A stretch of 64,000 bases of DNA from Cephalopachus bancanus (taxonomy: Eukaryota > Chordata > Mammalia > Primates > Tarsiidae), in the NCBI GenBank assembly GCA_027257055.1, contig JAPVLO010000892.1:1-64000 (forward strand), in the 5' to 3' direction. Shown here one piece after another: positions 1-10,978 of this stretch. Each line of letters starts with the position of its first letter. Position 1 is the stretch's first letter. A program made the position numbers and the translations under genes. Below the pieces are notes generated by a model. The model was not told the DNA's origin. It was given only the letters and a program-made list of their open reading frames with translations, and did not search any database.

Positions 1-99
1 GGCGGAAGGATCGCCGGAGCCCAAGGTCAAGGCTGCGGTGGCGGGAGCGGCCATGCACTCCAGTCTGGGCGAAGAGTGAGACTCCAACTCAAATAAATA
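1..99 (+). mobile_element. Alu, right-monomer end, cut by window start
   Basis: The sequence runs from GGCGGAAGGATCGCCGGAGC to GAGACTCCAACTCA, the 3' end of the local Alu type; its A-rich tail merges into an AAAT/GATA tract. Confidence 0.9.
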
Positions 100-184
100 A
101 ATAAATAGATAGAAAAATAGATAGATAAATAGATAAATAAATAATAAAATAATAAATAAAATAATAAATAAAAAATAAAAAATT
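100..184. repeat. AAAT/GATA-rich simple repeat
   Basis: Imperfect AAAT and GATA units expanded from the tail of the preceding Alu. Confidence 0.85.
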
Positions 185-517
185 TTACCAGCACACCGCT
201 GAATGTACACGACTAGGGAGTTGGAACGTACAATGTGACAATTACCTATTTTCCTGCAGAACAGACTACTTTCATTCACCTAAAATGCATATGTTGATCA
301 GGTAGTTGCACCTAGGAAATTGTGACAGATTTTGAGATTAACATGGATTCAATTCTTATATCTTAGTGATGATCACATAAGTCTGTGATAATTCATTTCC
401 TGTGCCCATAAATATGACTAGCAACTCACCTTTGTCTGTCATAGTGCTTAGTGGTGTTTGATGGATGACTGAAGTTAGTTGAATCAAATGTCTCATTTGA
501 TCTCCCCCTACTCTCCC

Positions 518-640
518 TTTTTTTCTGACACGGGACCAAATTCTATTGCCCAGGCTGGAGTGCAGTGATGTAATAATCATAGATCACTGTAGCCTCCAAC
601 TCCCGGGCTCAAGCCATCCTCCTGCCTCAGCCTCTAATCC
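518..640 (-). mobile_element. Alu monomer (FLAM/FRAM-like), old
   Basis: A single antisense monomer with TTGCCCAGGCTGGAGTGCAG and CTCCCGGGCTCAAGCCATCC, closer to ancestral Alu than its neighbours. Confidence 0.8.
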
Positions 641-920
641 CCCTTTTGACTGGGGTCACCTGTTGAGCTAAAGGGCTTGGTCAAATTACACTAAAACACA
701 ACTGAAAACTCGTTTTCAGAGAAATTCTTTAGCCGAGGGAGAGAGTTTCTTCTTCAACATAGCAGTAATGTTTTGTTACATTAGAAAAAAATTTATTTAA
801 CTAGTGAGGCTACAGATAAACCAGTTCCTCAAGCTTCCATATTTTGGTTCTGCTAAATGGGGATCTGTGATCCATCTTGAATTATGTTTTTGCATATGGT
901 ATAAGGTAGAGGTTGAGGGT

Positions 921-1222
921 GGTTTTTTTTTTTTTTGGAGTTGGAGTTGGAGTCTCACTCTGTCGCCCAGACGGGAGTGCAGTGGCATGCTCCCGGCTAC
1001 CGCAACCTCGACCTGCTGGGCTCTGGCGATCCTTCGCCTCAGCCTTCCAAGTAGCTGGAACTATATATGTGAGCTACCATGCCGGGCTAATTTTTGATTT
1101 ATTGTAGAGATGAGGTCTCGCCAAGTTGCCTGGGTGGGTCTCCAACCGGCAGGTTCAGGCAGTCCACTCACCTCAGCTTCCCAAAGGTGCCGGATTACAG
1201 GCGGAGCCACCAAGCCAGGCTT
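921..1222 (-). mobile_element. Alu, full length
   Basis: Antisense dimer: poly-T, GAGTTGGAGTCTCACTCTGT, then a TTGATTTATTGTAGAG linker, ending GAGCCACCAAGCCAGGC. Confidence 0.93.
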
Positions 1223-2131
1223 GTTTTTTTTTTTTTTTTTAAAAAAAACATTAATATCTAGTAGTTCCAACACCATTTATTGAAAAGACTTTCTTTTCTC
1301 CATTGAATTATCTGGGTGCCATGTTATTAAAAAATCAAATGACTATATGTGTGGATCTATTTCTGGACTCTGTATTCTCTTCCATTGTTATATTTGTGTA
1401 TCTTTAGGCCAGTTCAACACTGTTGAATGCCATAGCTCTATAAGTCTTGAAATTAGGTAGCTGTATATTGCCTTGTAATAAGTCTTGAAATTCCTTGAAC
1501 TTTCCTCTTTTTTCCTCCAAGATTATTGCAGCTGCTTGTGGCAGTTTGCATTTTCCTAAGTGATTGCAGCAATATCTTAGATTCCACGTGGTCTTTTTGC
1601 AGTGTGACTTTGACACTCCTCTCAGCAAGAGGTGGGGTCTGTGTTCCCTCTTTATGAATCTGGGTGGGAGCTTGTGAAGGTTACAGAATGTGGTAGAAGT
1701 AACACTGCATTTACTCTCTCTTTCTTGGGATAGTCATCTCCTGAACTCAGTTACCATGCTGTAAGGAAGCCTAGGCTAACCCAGGAAAACAGGCAGCCTG
1801 TATGTGTGAGTGCAGGGTTTTCAGACTCCAGCCTGTAAGTCTTCCAGCTAAAGCCCCAGACATCATGGAACAGAGACAAACTGTAGTGCTGTGGCTGAAT
1901 TCCTGATCCATAGAGTCTGAGAACTTAATAAATAATTGTCTTGCTCCTTGAAGTTTTGGAATAATTTGTTCTGCAGCCATGGTAACTGGAACAATATTCT
2001 AGGTTGCTTTCACTTCTATATGAATTTTAAAACCTCCTTGTGAATGACATAAAAACCTACTTTTGATTAGAGTTGTATTGAATCTATAGATCAATATATG
2101 GAGAAAATGAGCATCTTAAAAATATCGAGTC
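1223..2131 (-). mobile_element. Antisense L1 fragment split by the MLT1 LTR
   Basis: Pieces at about 1,250-1,560 and 1,999-2,131 read as reverse-complement L1 3' ORF2 (ACCATTTATTGAAAAGACT; TGAATCTATAGATCAATATA). Confidence 0.7.
1560..1998 (+). mobile_element. MLT1-type (MaLR) solo LTR
   Basis: It carries characteristic phrases of mammalian MLT1 LTRs: AGAGGTGGGGTCTGTGTTCC, AATCTGGGTGGGAGCTTGTG, CATGCTGTAAGGAAGCC, CCCAGACATCATGGA and a terminal AATTTGTTCTGCAGCC...TAACTGGAACA. It is inserted in an antisense L1 fragment, which continues on both sides. Confidence 0.8.
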
Positions 2132-2426
2132 TTGGCATAGTACAGTGGCTCATGCCTGTAATTCCAGCACTTTGGAAGGCAGAGGGGGAGAGGATTGCCT
2201 GAGCCCAGGGGTTTGAGACCAGCTGGGCAACTTGGCAAGAACTCCTTTCTACAATAAATTTTTAAAAAGATTAGCTGGGCGTGGTGGCACATGCCTCTAG
2301 TTCCAGCTACTTGGAAGACTGAGGTGGAAGGATTGCCTGAGCACTCAGGTTGAGGCTGCGGTAGCCATGAGCATGCCACTGTACTCCAGGCTGGGTGACA
2401 GAGTGAGACTCCAACTAAAAAAAAAT
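2132..2426 (+). mobile_element. Alu, full length
   Basis: Sense dimer from CAGTGGCTCATGCCTGTAAT to GAGACTCCAACTAAAAAAAA. Confidence 0.93.
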
Positions 2427-2561
2427 GGGATTAATAAGTAGTATTAATACATACCTTGTTCTGTGGATTTAATTGGATATACACGTTTATTGCCTGGCAC
2501 AATGCCTGGTAAATAGTAAGAAATCAATGAAACGTTTCCTCTTATTTTATTTTACTTTTTG

Positions 2562-2850
2562 TTTTTTTTTTTTTTAGTTGGAGTCTCACTCTGTCATCCA
2601 GACTGGAGTGCAGTGGCTGCTTCCGGGCCCCCGCAGCCTCGACCTGCTGGGCTTCGGCGATCCTTCCCCCTCACCTTCCGAGTAGCCGAAATTACAGGCA
2701 TGCGCTACCAGCCTGGCTGATTTTTTTTTTTTATTTATTTTAGAGATGAGGTCTCGCTGCCCAGGCGGTCTCGAACCCCCGGGCTCAGGCCATCCACTCA
2801 CCTCACCTCCCAAAGGCGCGGGGTTACAGGTGAGCCCCCGAGCCCGGGGT
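2562..2850 (-). mobile_element. Alu, full length (tandem pair, first)
   Basis: Antisense dimer abutting a second antisense Alu; a CTCTTATTTT-like duplication flanks the pair, suggesting one inserted at the tail of the other. Confidence 0.9.
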
Positions 2851-3137
2851 ATTTTTTTTTTGAGTTAGTCTCACCCTGTCGCCCAGACTGGAGTGCAGTG
2901 GCCGCTCCCCGGGCCCCCGCAGCCTCTATCCGCTGGGCTCTGGCGATCCTTTTGCCTCATCCTTCCGGGAGCCGGGAAATACAGGCGCGGCTACCACACC
3001 CAGCTAATTTTTTGATTTATTGTAGAGATGAGGTCTTACCAAGTTGCCCAGGCGGGTCTCGACCCGCGGGCTCAGGCAAGCCACTCACCTCAGCCTCCCA
3101 AGGCGCGGAATTACAGACTGAGCCACCGAGTCCGGCT
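2851..3137 (-). mobile_element. Alu, full length (tandem pair, second)
   Basis: Antisense dimer ending GAGCCACCGAGTCCGGCT. Confidence 0.9.
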
Positions 3138-3563
3138 CCCTCTTATTTTTGTTGTCATTGGAGATACACACTGAGAAATTGTTTGTAGGCTACTGAGTAG
3201 TGTTGAGTTACTTCTGAAGAGAAGAGGCAAATGAAGAGAATCTATTTGATTTGGGAACCATTACTGGCAGTGTTTTAAATCCTACTGGTTATTTTTAAAT
3301 ATGAGAGGAAAAACTAGTGGATTAATTCTAGATTTTCTAGGTTCTTTTTTCTTGTAATACAGACCTTAGTATTTGTTAATTTTAGTCTGATTTTCCAGAA
3401 TTGCCACTTAGAATTTCAGAGTTAATTTACTATTTAAAATAGAATGATACTTTGAGGTTTTATATTACATCTATTTCTTTAAAAATCTTTTAATTTAGTT
3501 AGGAATGGTAGTGATTTATCATAAAAGTAGATATTTTCTTATTTAGTGTCTTACTTCTTGTAG
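3138..3563. other. Unique FUNDC2 intron sequence
   Basis: AT-rich single-copy sequence before the first FUNDC2 exon in the window; no repeat or element recognised. Confidence 0.6.
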
Positions 3564-3714
3564 GAAACTTTGAGGGAAATTTTGAGTCACTGGACCTTGC
3601 AGAATTTGCTAAAAAACAGCCATGGTGGCGTAAGCTTTTCGGGCAGGAATCTGGACCTTCGGCTGAAAAGTATAACGTGGCAACCCAGCTGTTAATCGGA
3701 GGCGTCACTGGATG
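3564..3714 (+). CDS. FUNDC2: FUNDC2 coding exon (first in window, FUN14 domain start)
   Basis: FUNDC2 is a FUN14-domain protein of the mitochondrial outer membrane, related to the mitophagy receptor FUNDC1. The acceptor TAG at 3561-3563 and donor GTAAGT at 3715 bound a 151-nt exon. It is read with one base from the preceding exon, completing a GGA codon. The product includes [17 protein letters not shown], the PWWRKLFGQ segment and the first hydrophobic stretch [11 protein letters not shown]. The four FUNDC2 exons in the window sum to 145 codons plus stop; human FUNDC2 has 189 residues as I recall it, so about 44 N-terminal residues lie upstream of the window. The last codon (TG|G, Trp) is split across the intron. 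Compared with the remembered human protein there are small changes (for example Asn after EKY and Leu-Leu in ATQLL). The match is extensive and collinear. Confidence 0.95.
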
Positions 3715-3884
3715 GTAAGTGATGTGAAAAAGATGTCCAGTGTCTTTTGTGTATGATACAGAATTATAGTTATAGGTACCATCTCCTTTAACCATGAAAA
3801 CACATTGACTTTTGTGAAATTGGTCAATTAGTGTGTAGCATTTATCTAAATATGTTAAAGTACTGTGAATAGTTACATGTTGTA

Positions 3885-4070
3885 AGTAATTACTGCAAGC
3901 AGGTACTGTTTTAAGTATTTGCATAGATTTCGTCCTCATTTCCTTCTCACAGCAACTTTGAAATTGGTATTGTTACCTCTCCTCATTTTATAGAAACAGG
4001 CTCAGAAAGGTTAACTTGCCCAAGGCCACATAGCTAGTAAGTGATGGAATAACGAGCCAGCTACTTACTA
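3885..4070 (-). mobile_element. MIR SINE (antisense)
   Basis: CTCATTTTATAGAAACAGGC, AGAAAGGTTAACTTGCCCAA and CACATAGCTAGTAAGTG form the reverse MIR core. Confidence 0.85.
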
Positions 4071-4252
4071 GCTAAGTCAGATGATAATTTAATGTGACAC
4101 AGCTTATGGTTTCATTTATAATACATTCAAAAAATGTTAATAGCAAATTTAGAAAGTGAATATTGACTCCTTCAATTTCATAAACTCTTTACACTTGAAA
4201 AATTTTATCATACAATATAACAAATGTAGAATAGTTCATATGACACGTGTAC

Positions 4253-4535
4253 TTTTTTTTTTTTTTTTGAGTTGGAGTTTCACTCCGTCGCCCGACTGGA
4301 GTGCAGTGGCCGCCCCTGGCCACCGCAGCCTGACCTGCGGGCTCCAGCGATCTGCCTCCCTTCCAAGTACCCGGGAAAATTACAGGCATGCGCTACCGGG
4401 GCCCAGCTGATTTTTGTTTTATTGTAGAATGAGGTCTCGCTCCCCGGCGGGTCTCAAACCTGGGGGCTCAGGCAATCCACTCACTTCAGCCCCCCAAAAG
4501 GGCGCGGGATTTTAGGCTGACCCACCGAGCCCGGC
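4253..4535 (-). mobile_element. Alu, full length, many base-call-like differences
   Basis: Antisense dimer with lost or extra G/C bases (for example CCCCCCAAAAGGGCGCGGG in its 3' half). Confidence 0.9.
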
Positions 4536-4563
4536 TATAGTACACTTTTAAAAAAATTTTTCC

Positions 4564-4873
4564 CACCCGGGCTTGGTGGCTCACCCTGTAATCCTGTGCT
4601 TTGGGAGGCTGAGGTGAGTGGATTGCCTGACCCCACGGGTTCAGACCCGCCTGGCAACTTGGTGAGCCCTCATCTCTAAAATAAACCCCAAAAATTAGCT
4701 GGGCGTGGTAGTTCGCGCCTGTAGTTCAGCTACTTGGAAGGCTTAGGCGGAAGGATCGCCGGAGCCCAGCAGGTCGAGGCTGCAGTGGCTGGGAGCATGC
4801 CACTGCACTCCAGTCTGGACCACGGAGTGAGACACTAACTCAGAAAAACAAAACAAAACAAAAAAAAACAAAT
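4564..4873 (+). mobile_element. Alu, full length
   Basis: Sense dimer, GGGCTTGGTGGCTCACCC to an ACAAAACAAAACAA tail. Confidence 0.92.
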
Positions 4874-4884
4874 TTTCCAGTGTA

Positions 4885-5640
4885 TTTGTACACACATTTC
4901 TGTAGTCTGTACCCAGAAATTTGGGTAGGTCGTAGGGTATAAATATCTTTACTGCTTTCAAAAACTGATTATGACAGTTTATCCTCCCAGCAACAAGGAT
5001 TGAGTGTTCTCATTGCTGTATATTCTTAGGACTTGATATTGCCAGACTGTTAAATTTTTTAAATAATTGATTGATTACTTTTCTATAGAGAGGTGGTCAA
5101 GTTAAATTCAGACTGTTATAATAAATTTTCGCCAGTACTAGTTAGGTAGTAGTAGCTCATTATGGCTTTCATTTTCATTTCTTTATGTGGGTGACATTGA
5201 GCAACTTTTACTTATGTTCATTGACCATTTGGGTTTCCTCAAGTCCCAATCTAATAATTTTTCTATGAAGTTGTCATTTTTTTCCCTTATCATGTCATAA
5301 GGGTTCTTTATAGATTCTGAATATTATCAGTCCTTTGTTGGTTATATTATGATATTTTCACTCATTCTGTGGTTATCATTTCATTTGCCTTATGGTATCT
5401 TGATAAACTGAAGATTTTTTTTTTTTTTTGAGTTGGAGTCTCACTCTATCATCCAGTCTGAAGTGCAGTGCATGCTCACGGCCACCGCAGCCTCGACCTG
5501 CTGGACTCAGGTGATCCTTCTGCCTCACCCTTCCAAGAGGGGAAATTTAGTGTCTTTTACCAGTGCTGAGTAGCAAAACTTATTTCTCATTGGCAAAATG
5601 TGTTGATTGTAATGATTACTATTTTGATTAATATCCAATT
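4885..5640 (-). mobile_element. Antisense L1 fragment
   Basis: Reverse-complement L1 features are present, such as GGGTTCTTTATAGATTCTGA and a TTCACTCATTCTGTGG motif. An Alu fragment interrupts it at 5,415-5,540. Distal sequence contains an inverted repeat described in findings. Confidence 0.65.
5415..5540 (-). mobile_element. Alu, truncated
   Basis: Only the first antisense monomer remains (GAGTTGGAGTCTCACTCTAT to CCTTCCAAGAGGGG). Confidence 0.88.
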
Positions 5641-5884
5641 TGTTTCTCCATTCACCTTTGATGGATATTTGGATTTTTTTCCCTTACAGATAAAACTGCT
5701 AGTCCCCAATCCCCCTTCCCTCAGCCAATATCCATCAAAGATGAACAGAGAAACTAATTTGGTACATACATACTACTCAGTACTGGTAGAAGACACTAAA
5801 TTTCAGTTAGAAGAAATGAGTTCAAGAGATCTAGCGTCCATCATAGTAACTATAGCTAATAATCTTATATTATATATTTGGAAA

Positions 5885-6195
5885 TTGCTATGAGAGTGTT
5901 CAGCAGTTTTTGACCAAAAATGGCCCCATCCTCCTTATTCACCTGATCTCGCCCCAGGTGATTTGCTTTTGTTTCCCCGGGATGAAAAATGTCCTCAAAG
6001 GGACATTTTGCTGAGGTAGAAGAGGTGTAACAAAAAATGGCGGAAGCACTAAGAGACATCAAAACTGAGAAAGTGTTCTGAGCAGTGGAAAAAACACCTC
6101 GATAGGTGTATTACATCAAATGGAGAATACTTTGAGGGTAACTGAAGTTTAAATGTGTAAGAATAAATACACAATTTTTTATAAATAAATTCGGG
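5885..6195 (+). mobile_element. mariner-type transposon remnant, 3' part (copy 1)
   Basis: Broken frames recall the C-terminus of a mariner-family transposase (SPDLAP-like, then an FEQWKKHLDRCI-like stretch near 6,075-6,110), followed by AATAAATACACAATTTTTTA. It is strongly similar to 50,030-50,376. Frameshifts and stops exclude activity. Confidence 0.75.
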
Positions 6196-6882
6196 ATTTT
6201 TTTGATTTCCCCTCATATTTGCCAGCACTTGTTATCTTTTGTCTTTCTGGTAATAGCCATGTTAGCTAACGGTGTGAGGTGATACTTATTGTGGTTTTAA
6301 TTTGCATTTTCCTGATAGTGATGTTGGGCATTTTTTCATGTGCCTGTTGGCCATTTATATGTCTTCTTTTGAGAAATTTCTTTTCAGTTCTTTGCCCATA
6401 TTTTAATCGAGCTATATTTTTACAATTGAATTGTTTGAGTTCCTTATATATTCTGTATATTATCTTCTTATCAGATGTATGGTTTGCTAATATTTTCTCC
6501 TGTTCCTTAGGTTGTCGCTTCATACTGTCGATTGTTTCCTTTGCTGTGCAGAAGAATCTTTTAGTTTGATGTAGCCCTATTTGTCTATTTTTTCCTTTGG
6601 GGTCATATTCAAAAAAACTTTGGCTAGACCAAATATAATGGAACATTTCGCGTTTTCTTACAGTTGTTTTACAGCTTCAGGCCTTATATTTAAGTCTTTA
6701 ATTCATGTTCAGTTGACCTTTGTTTATGGTGAGAGAAAAGGTCTAATTTCATTCTTCTGCATGTGGATGTCCAGTTTTCTCAGCACCATTTATTGAGGAG
6801 ACTGTCCTTTTCCCATTGTGTTTTCTTGGCACCTTTGTGAAAAATCAGTTGTCTGTGTGTGGATTTAGTTCTGGATTCTATA

Positions 6883-7158
6883 GTTTTTTGAGTCGGAGTC
6901 TCACTCTGTCGCCCAGACTGGAGTGCAGTGTTTGCCTGGGCCACCGCAGCCTCGCCCTGCGGGGTCTGGCGACCCTTTCCCCGCCTCAGCCTTCCAAGTA
7001 GCCAGAATTACAGGCATGCGCTACCACCCCGGTGATTTTTTGATTTATTGTAGAGATGGGTCTCGCTGCCCGGGCGGTCTCGAACCCGCGGGCTCGGGCA
7101 GTCACTCACCTCAGCCTCCCAAAGGTGCGGGATTACAGGCTGAGCCACCGAGACCAGC
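6883..7158 (-). mobile_element. Alu with target duplication
   Basis: TGGATTCTATA occurs on both sides, within an antisense L1. Confidence 0.93.
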
Positions 7159-7410
7159 TTGGATTCTATATTCTGTTCCATTGGTTTATGTGTCTGTTTT
7201 TATGTCAGTACCATGCTGATTTGGTTACCATGGGTTTGTAGTATATTTTGAAATCAGGTAGTATGATGCCTCCAGCTTTGTTCTTTTTGTTCCAGATTGC
7301 ATTGGCTATTCAAGGTCATTTGCGATTCCATATGAATTTTAGGATTGTTTTTTCTTTTTCTGTGAAAAATGTAATTGGAATTTTAATGTGATTTGCTTTG
7401 GGTAGTATGG

Positions 7411-7694
7411 ACATTTTTTTTTTTTTTGAGTTGGAGTCTCACTCGTCATCCCTGGAGTGCAGTGGCTGCTTCCGGCCACCGCAGCCTCGACTTGCGGGCT
7501 CCGGGCGATCCTTCCGCCTCACCCTTTCCCAGTAGCCGGAATTACAGGCATCCTACCACCCCCGGGCTGATTTTTTGATTTTTTGTAGAGATGGGGTCTC
7601 GCATGCCCAGGCGGGTCTCGAGCCCGCGGCTCAGGCAATCCACTCACCTCACCCCCAAAGGTGTGGGATTACAGGCTGAGCCACCGAGCCCGGC
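7411..7694 (-). mobile_element. Alu with target duplication
   Basis: TAGTATGGACATTTT flanks both ends. The body has missing bases in CG-rich parts. Confidence 0.93.
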
Positions 7695-7800
7695 TAGTAT
7701 GGACATTTTAACAATGAGCATAGAATATCTTTCCAATCCGTGAGCATAGAATATTTTTCCATTTATTTGTATTCAATTTTTTTCATCAATGTTTTATATT

Positions 7801-8061
7801 TTTTTTTTTTTTTTTTGACTTGGAGTCTCACCCTGTGGCCCAGACTGGAGTGCAGGGGCCTTTCCCCGGGCCACCGCACCTCGACCTGCGGGGCTCTGGC
7901 GATCCTTCCCCTCCCTTTTGAGTAGCTTCAGCGGCCTACCACGCCCGACTAATTTTTTTATTTTATTGAAATGGGGTCTTGCTCCCAGGGGGTTTTAAAC
8001 CCCGGGCTCATTCCACTCACCCAGCCCCCCAAAACGCGGGTTTACAAGCCAGCCACGCCCC
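7801..8061 (-). mobile_element. Alu, heavily altered
   Basis: Antisense dimer still recognisable (ACTTGGAGTCTCACCCTGTG) but with an unusual excess of C and G homopolymers and deletions. Confidence 0.85.
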
Positions 8062-8214
8062 ATTTTTTATATTTTTAGTGCACAGTTTTTTCTTTGGTTA
8101 ATTCTTCCAATTTTTTTGGTAGCTATTGTAAGGAAAAATTTATTTTTGTTTTTATTTTCATTTTGCCTTTTTCTACCCCCCATTTTTTCTTCTTTTTCTT
8201 TTTTCTTTTGGATC

Positions 8215-8258
8215 GAAGAGAGAGAGAGAGAGAGGTGTGTGTGTGTGTGTGTGTGTGG
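8215..8258. repeat. (GA)n-(GT)n microsatellite
   Basis: About seven GA units run straight into about thirteen GT units. Confidence 0.93.
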
Positions 8259-8326
8259 GTTTTGTATATCATATTTTTTATTTTACATAACATAATTTTT
8301 AATAAAAGAAACCTAAAATTTCATTT

Positions 8327-8610
8327 ACCGGGCTCGGGGCTCAGCCTTTTCCCAGCACTTTGGGAGGCCGAGGGAAAATTTCCCTGACCGGGGGTTTGAG
8401 ACCCCCTGGGCAACTTGACGGACCTCACTCACAAAAATCAAAAAATTAGCCAGGCGGGGTAGCGCACCCCTGTAGTTCCAGCTACTTGGAAGGCTGAGGG
8501 GGAAAGGGATCGCCGGAGCCCAGCAGGTCGGGGCTGCGGTGGCGGGGAGCAGCCACTGCACTCCAGTCGGGGTGACAGAGTGAGACTCCAACTCAAAAAC
8601 CCCAAAAAAC
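8327..8610 (+). mobile_element. Alu, full length, altered
   Basis: Sense dimer beginning CCGGGCTCGGGGCTCAGCC; G/C homopolymer differences as in neighbouring copies. Confidence 0.9.
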
Positions 8611-8635
8611 TAACCATTTAAAAAATAAATAGTTC

Positions 8636-8929
8636 GGGCCGGGTTGGTGGCTCAGCCTGTAATCCCGCGCTTTGGGAGGCTGAGGTGAGTGGATTGCCTG
8701 AGCCCGCGGGTTCAAGACTGGCCTGGGCAACTTAGCAAGACCTCATCTCTTCAATAAATAAAAAAATCACCCGGGGCGGGGTAGCGCGTGCCTGTAATTC
8801 CAGCTACTGGGAAGGCTGGGGGGAAGGGATCCCCGGGAGCCCAGCAGGTCGAGGCTGCAGGGGCCCGGGGAGCAGCCCTGCACTTGGTCTCAGTGAGAGA
8901 GAATACTCCAACTCAAAAAAAAAAAAGAA
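8636..8929 (+). mobile_element. Alu, full length
   Basis: Sense dimer, GGCCGGGTTGGTGGCTCAGC to CCAACTCAAAAAAAAAAAA. Confidence 0.92.
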
Positions 8930-9404
8930 TAGTTCAGTGGCATTTAGTATATTCACAGTGTTGTACAACCACCATCTCTATGTAGTTTCAAAGCATTTCC
9001 ATCATCTTCAAATAAGAATGATTACCCAGTGAGCAATTACTTATGGTTCTTCCTTCCCCCAGCCCCTAGCAACCACCAGTCTGGTTTTTGTCTCTATTAA
9101 TTTACATATTCTGTATATTTCCTAAAAATAGAATCATTAAATTTGTGAGCTTTTGTGTCTTTTTTTCACTTAGCATAATGCTTTTTAGATTCATTTATGC
9201 TACAGTGTATATCACTACTTCATTCCTTTCTCTAGCTAAATAGTATTCTCTCATGTTTATATGCCACAGTTTGCTTACCGATACATTCATCAGTGGACAT
9301 TTGGGTTTTTTCAGACTTCTGACTGCTGTAAATAATGCTGGTATGAACGTTTGGGTACAAGTATTTATTTGAGTACCTGTTTTCAGGTTTAAAAAAATAT
9401 ATGT

Positions 9405-9663
9405 AGCCGGGCTCGGTGGCTCATCCTGTAATCCCGCGCCTTTGGGGGGCTGAGGTGAGTAGATTGCCTGAGCCCGCGGTTTGAGACCTCATCTCTACAA
9501 TAAATCAAAAAACAGCTGGGGGTGGGAAAGCACCTGTAATTCTGGCTACTCAGAAGGCTGAGGCGGAAGAATCGCCGGAGCCCAGCAGGTCGAGGCTGCG
9601 GTGGCCGGGGGCGGCCACTGCACTCCAGTCTGGGTGCAGAGTGAGACTCCAACTCAAAAAAAA
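9405..9663 (+). mobile_element. Alu with internal deletion
   Basis: Sense copy lacking part of the left monomer near GGTTTGAGACCTCATCTCT. Confidence 0.92.
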
Positions 9664-9742
9664 TATATAATATATAAATTTTATAAAATATATTTATATA
9701 CACCCAGTAATAGAATTGCGGTCATATGGTAATTGTGTTTAC

Positions 9743-10035
9743 TTTTTTTTTTTTTTTTTTTGAGTTGGAGCCTCACTCTGTCACCCGACTGGAGTGCATG
9801 GCCGCTCCCGGCCACCGCAGCCCCGACCCGCTGGGCTCTGGTGATCCTTCCCCCTCAGCCTTCCAAGTAGCTGGAACTACAGGGACATGCTACCACGCCC
9901 GGCTAATTTTTTTTTTTTATTGTAGAGATGAGGGCTCGCCTGCCACCCGGGGCTCGAACCCACGGGCTCAGGCAATCCACTCACCTCAGCCTCTCAAAGG
10001 CGCGCGATTACAGGCTGAGCCACCGAGCCCCGGGT
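9743..10035 (-). mobile_element. Alu, full length
   Basis: Antisense dimer in antisense L1. Confidence 0.93.
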
Positions 10036-10165
10036 TATTGTGATTTTGTTTGTTTTTCCCAATAACTAATGATTTACATCTTTTTATCTGATTGTTGGCT
10101 ATTTGTATGTCTTTTTTGGAAAAATGTCAACTCAAGTCCTTTGCCTATTTTTTAAATTTTTTAAA

Positions 10166-10446
10166 TTTTTTTTTTTTTGAGTTGGAGTCTCACTCTGTCA
10201 CCCAGACTGGAGTGCAGTGGCCCCGCAGTCTCGACCTGCTGGGCTCCGGCGATCCTTCCGCCTCGGCCTTCCAAGGAGCTGGAACTACAGGCGTGCGCTA
10301 CCACGCCCGGCTGATTTTTTGATTTATTGTAGAGATGAGGTCTCGCCAAGTTGCCCAGGCGGGTCTCGAACCCATGGCCTCAGGCAATCCACTCACCTCA
10401 GCCTCCCAAAGTGCTGGGATTACAGGCTGAGCCACCGAGCCCAGCT
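10166..10446 (-). mobile_element. Alu, full length
   Basis: Antisense dimer, poly-T to GAGCCACCGAGCCCAGCT. Confidence 0.93.
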
Positions 10447-10552
10447 GATATTTTTTATTCTTATAAATATGCTTAATTCTTGTTCTTAGATGCAGTTATT
10501 AGAAACCATTTGATCTTTTTGGATCGTGCTTTATTTTACTTTATTTTATTTT

Positions 10553-10806
10553 ATTTTTTGAGCTGGAATCTCAGTCCCGGCCACCGCAGCCTCCAGCTGC
10601 TGGGCTCCGGAGATCCTTCTGCCTCAGCCTTCCTAGTGGCTGGAACCACAGGCACGCGCTACCACGCCTGGCTAATTTTTGATTTATTGTAGAGATGAGG
10701 TCTTGTCAAGTTGTCCAGATGGGTCACAAACTCACGGGCTCAGGCAATCCACTCACCTCGGCCTCCCAAAGTGCCGGGATTACAGACTGAGCCACTGAGC
10801 CTGGCC
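10553..10806 (-). mobile_element. Alu with 5' deletion
   Basis: Antisense copy missing about 40 bases after GAGCTGGAATCTCAG. Confidence 0.92.
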
Positions 10807-10978
10807 TTTATTAAGGTTTACTGATAATGTGTGTTTGTGTTTAACAAAGAGAAAACGCCAGGTGTTATGAACAGTGCAACAGTTTTGCAATAGCAAAAGT
10901 CTGTAATTATTCTAAATACCTATCAGTGACTCTAATTAACTATACAGTACAATTAGTGAGTCTGAGCAGTGGAATACT

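Larger units (their letters stand above)
6200..8165 (-). mobile_element. Antisense L1 ORF2 region interrupted by three Alus
   Basis: The L1 signal (GTGAGGTGATACTTATTGTG; CATGTGCCTGTTGGCCAT; AAGTCTTTAATTCATGTTC; CAAGGTCATTTGCGATTCCA) runs through 6,230-6,882, 7,172-7,402 and 7,709-7,800. Alus with target duplications sit between the pieces. Confidence 0.85.
8930..10165 (-). mobile_element. Antisense L1 3' region interrupted by two Alus
   Basis: Phrases such as CCTAGCAACCACCAGTCTGG, CACTTAGCATAATGC and CATCAGTGGACATTTGGG are reverse-complement L1M-type 3' sequence. Confidence 0.8.
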
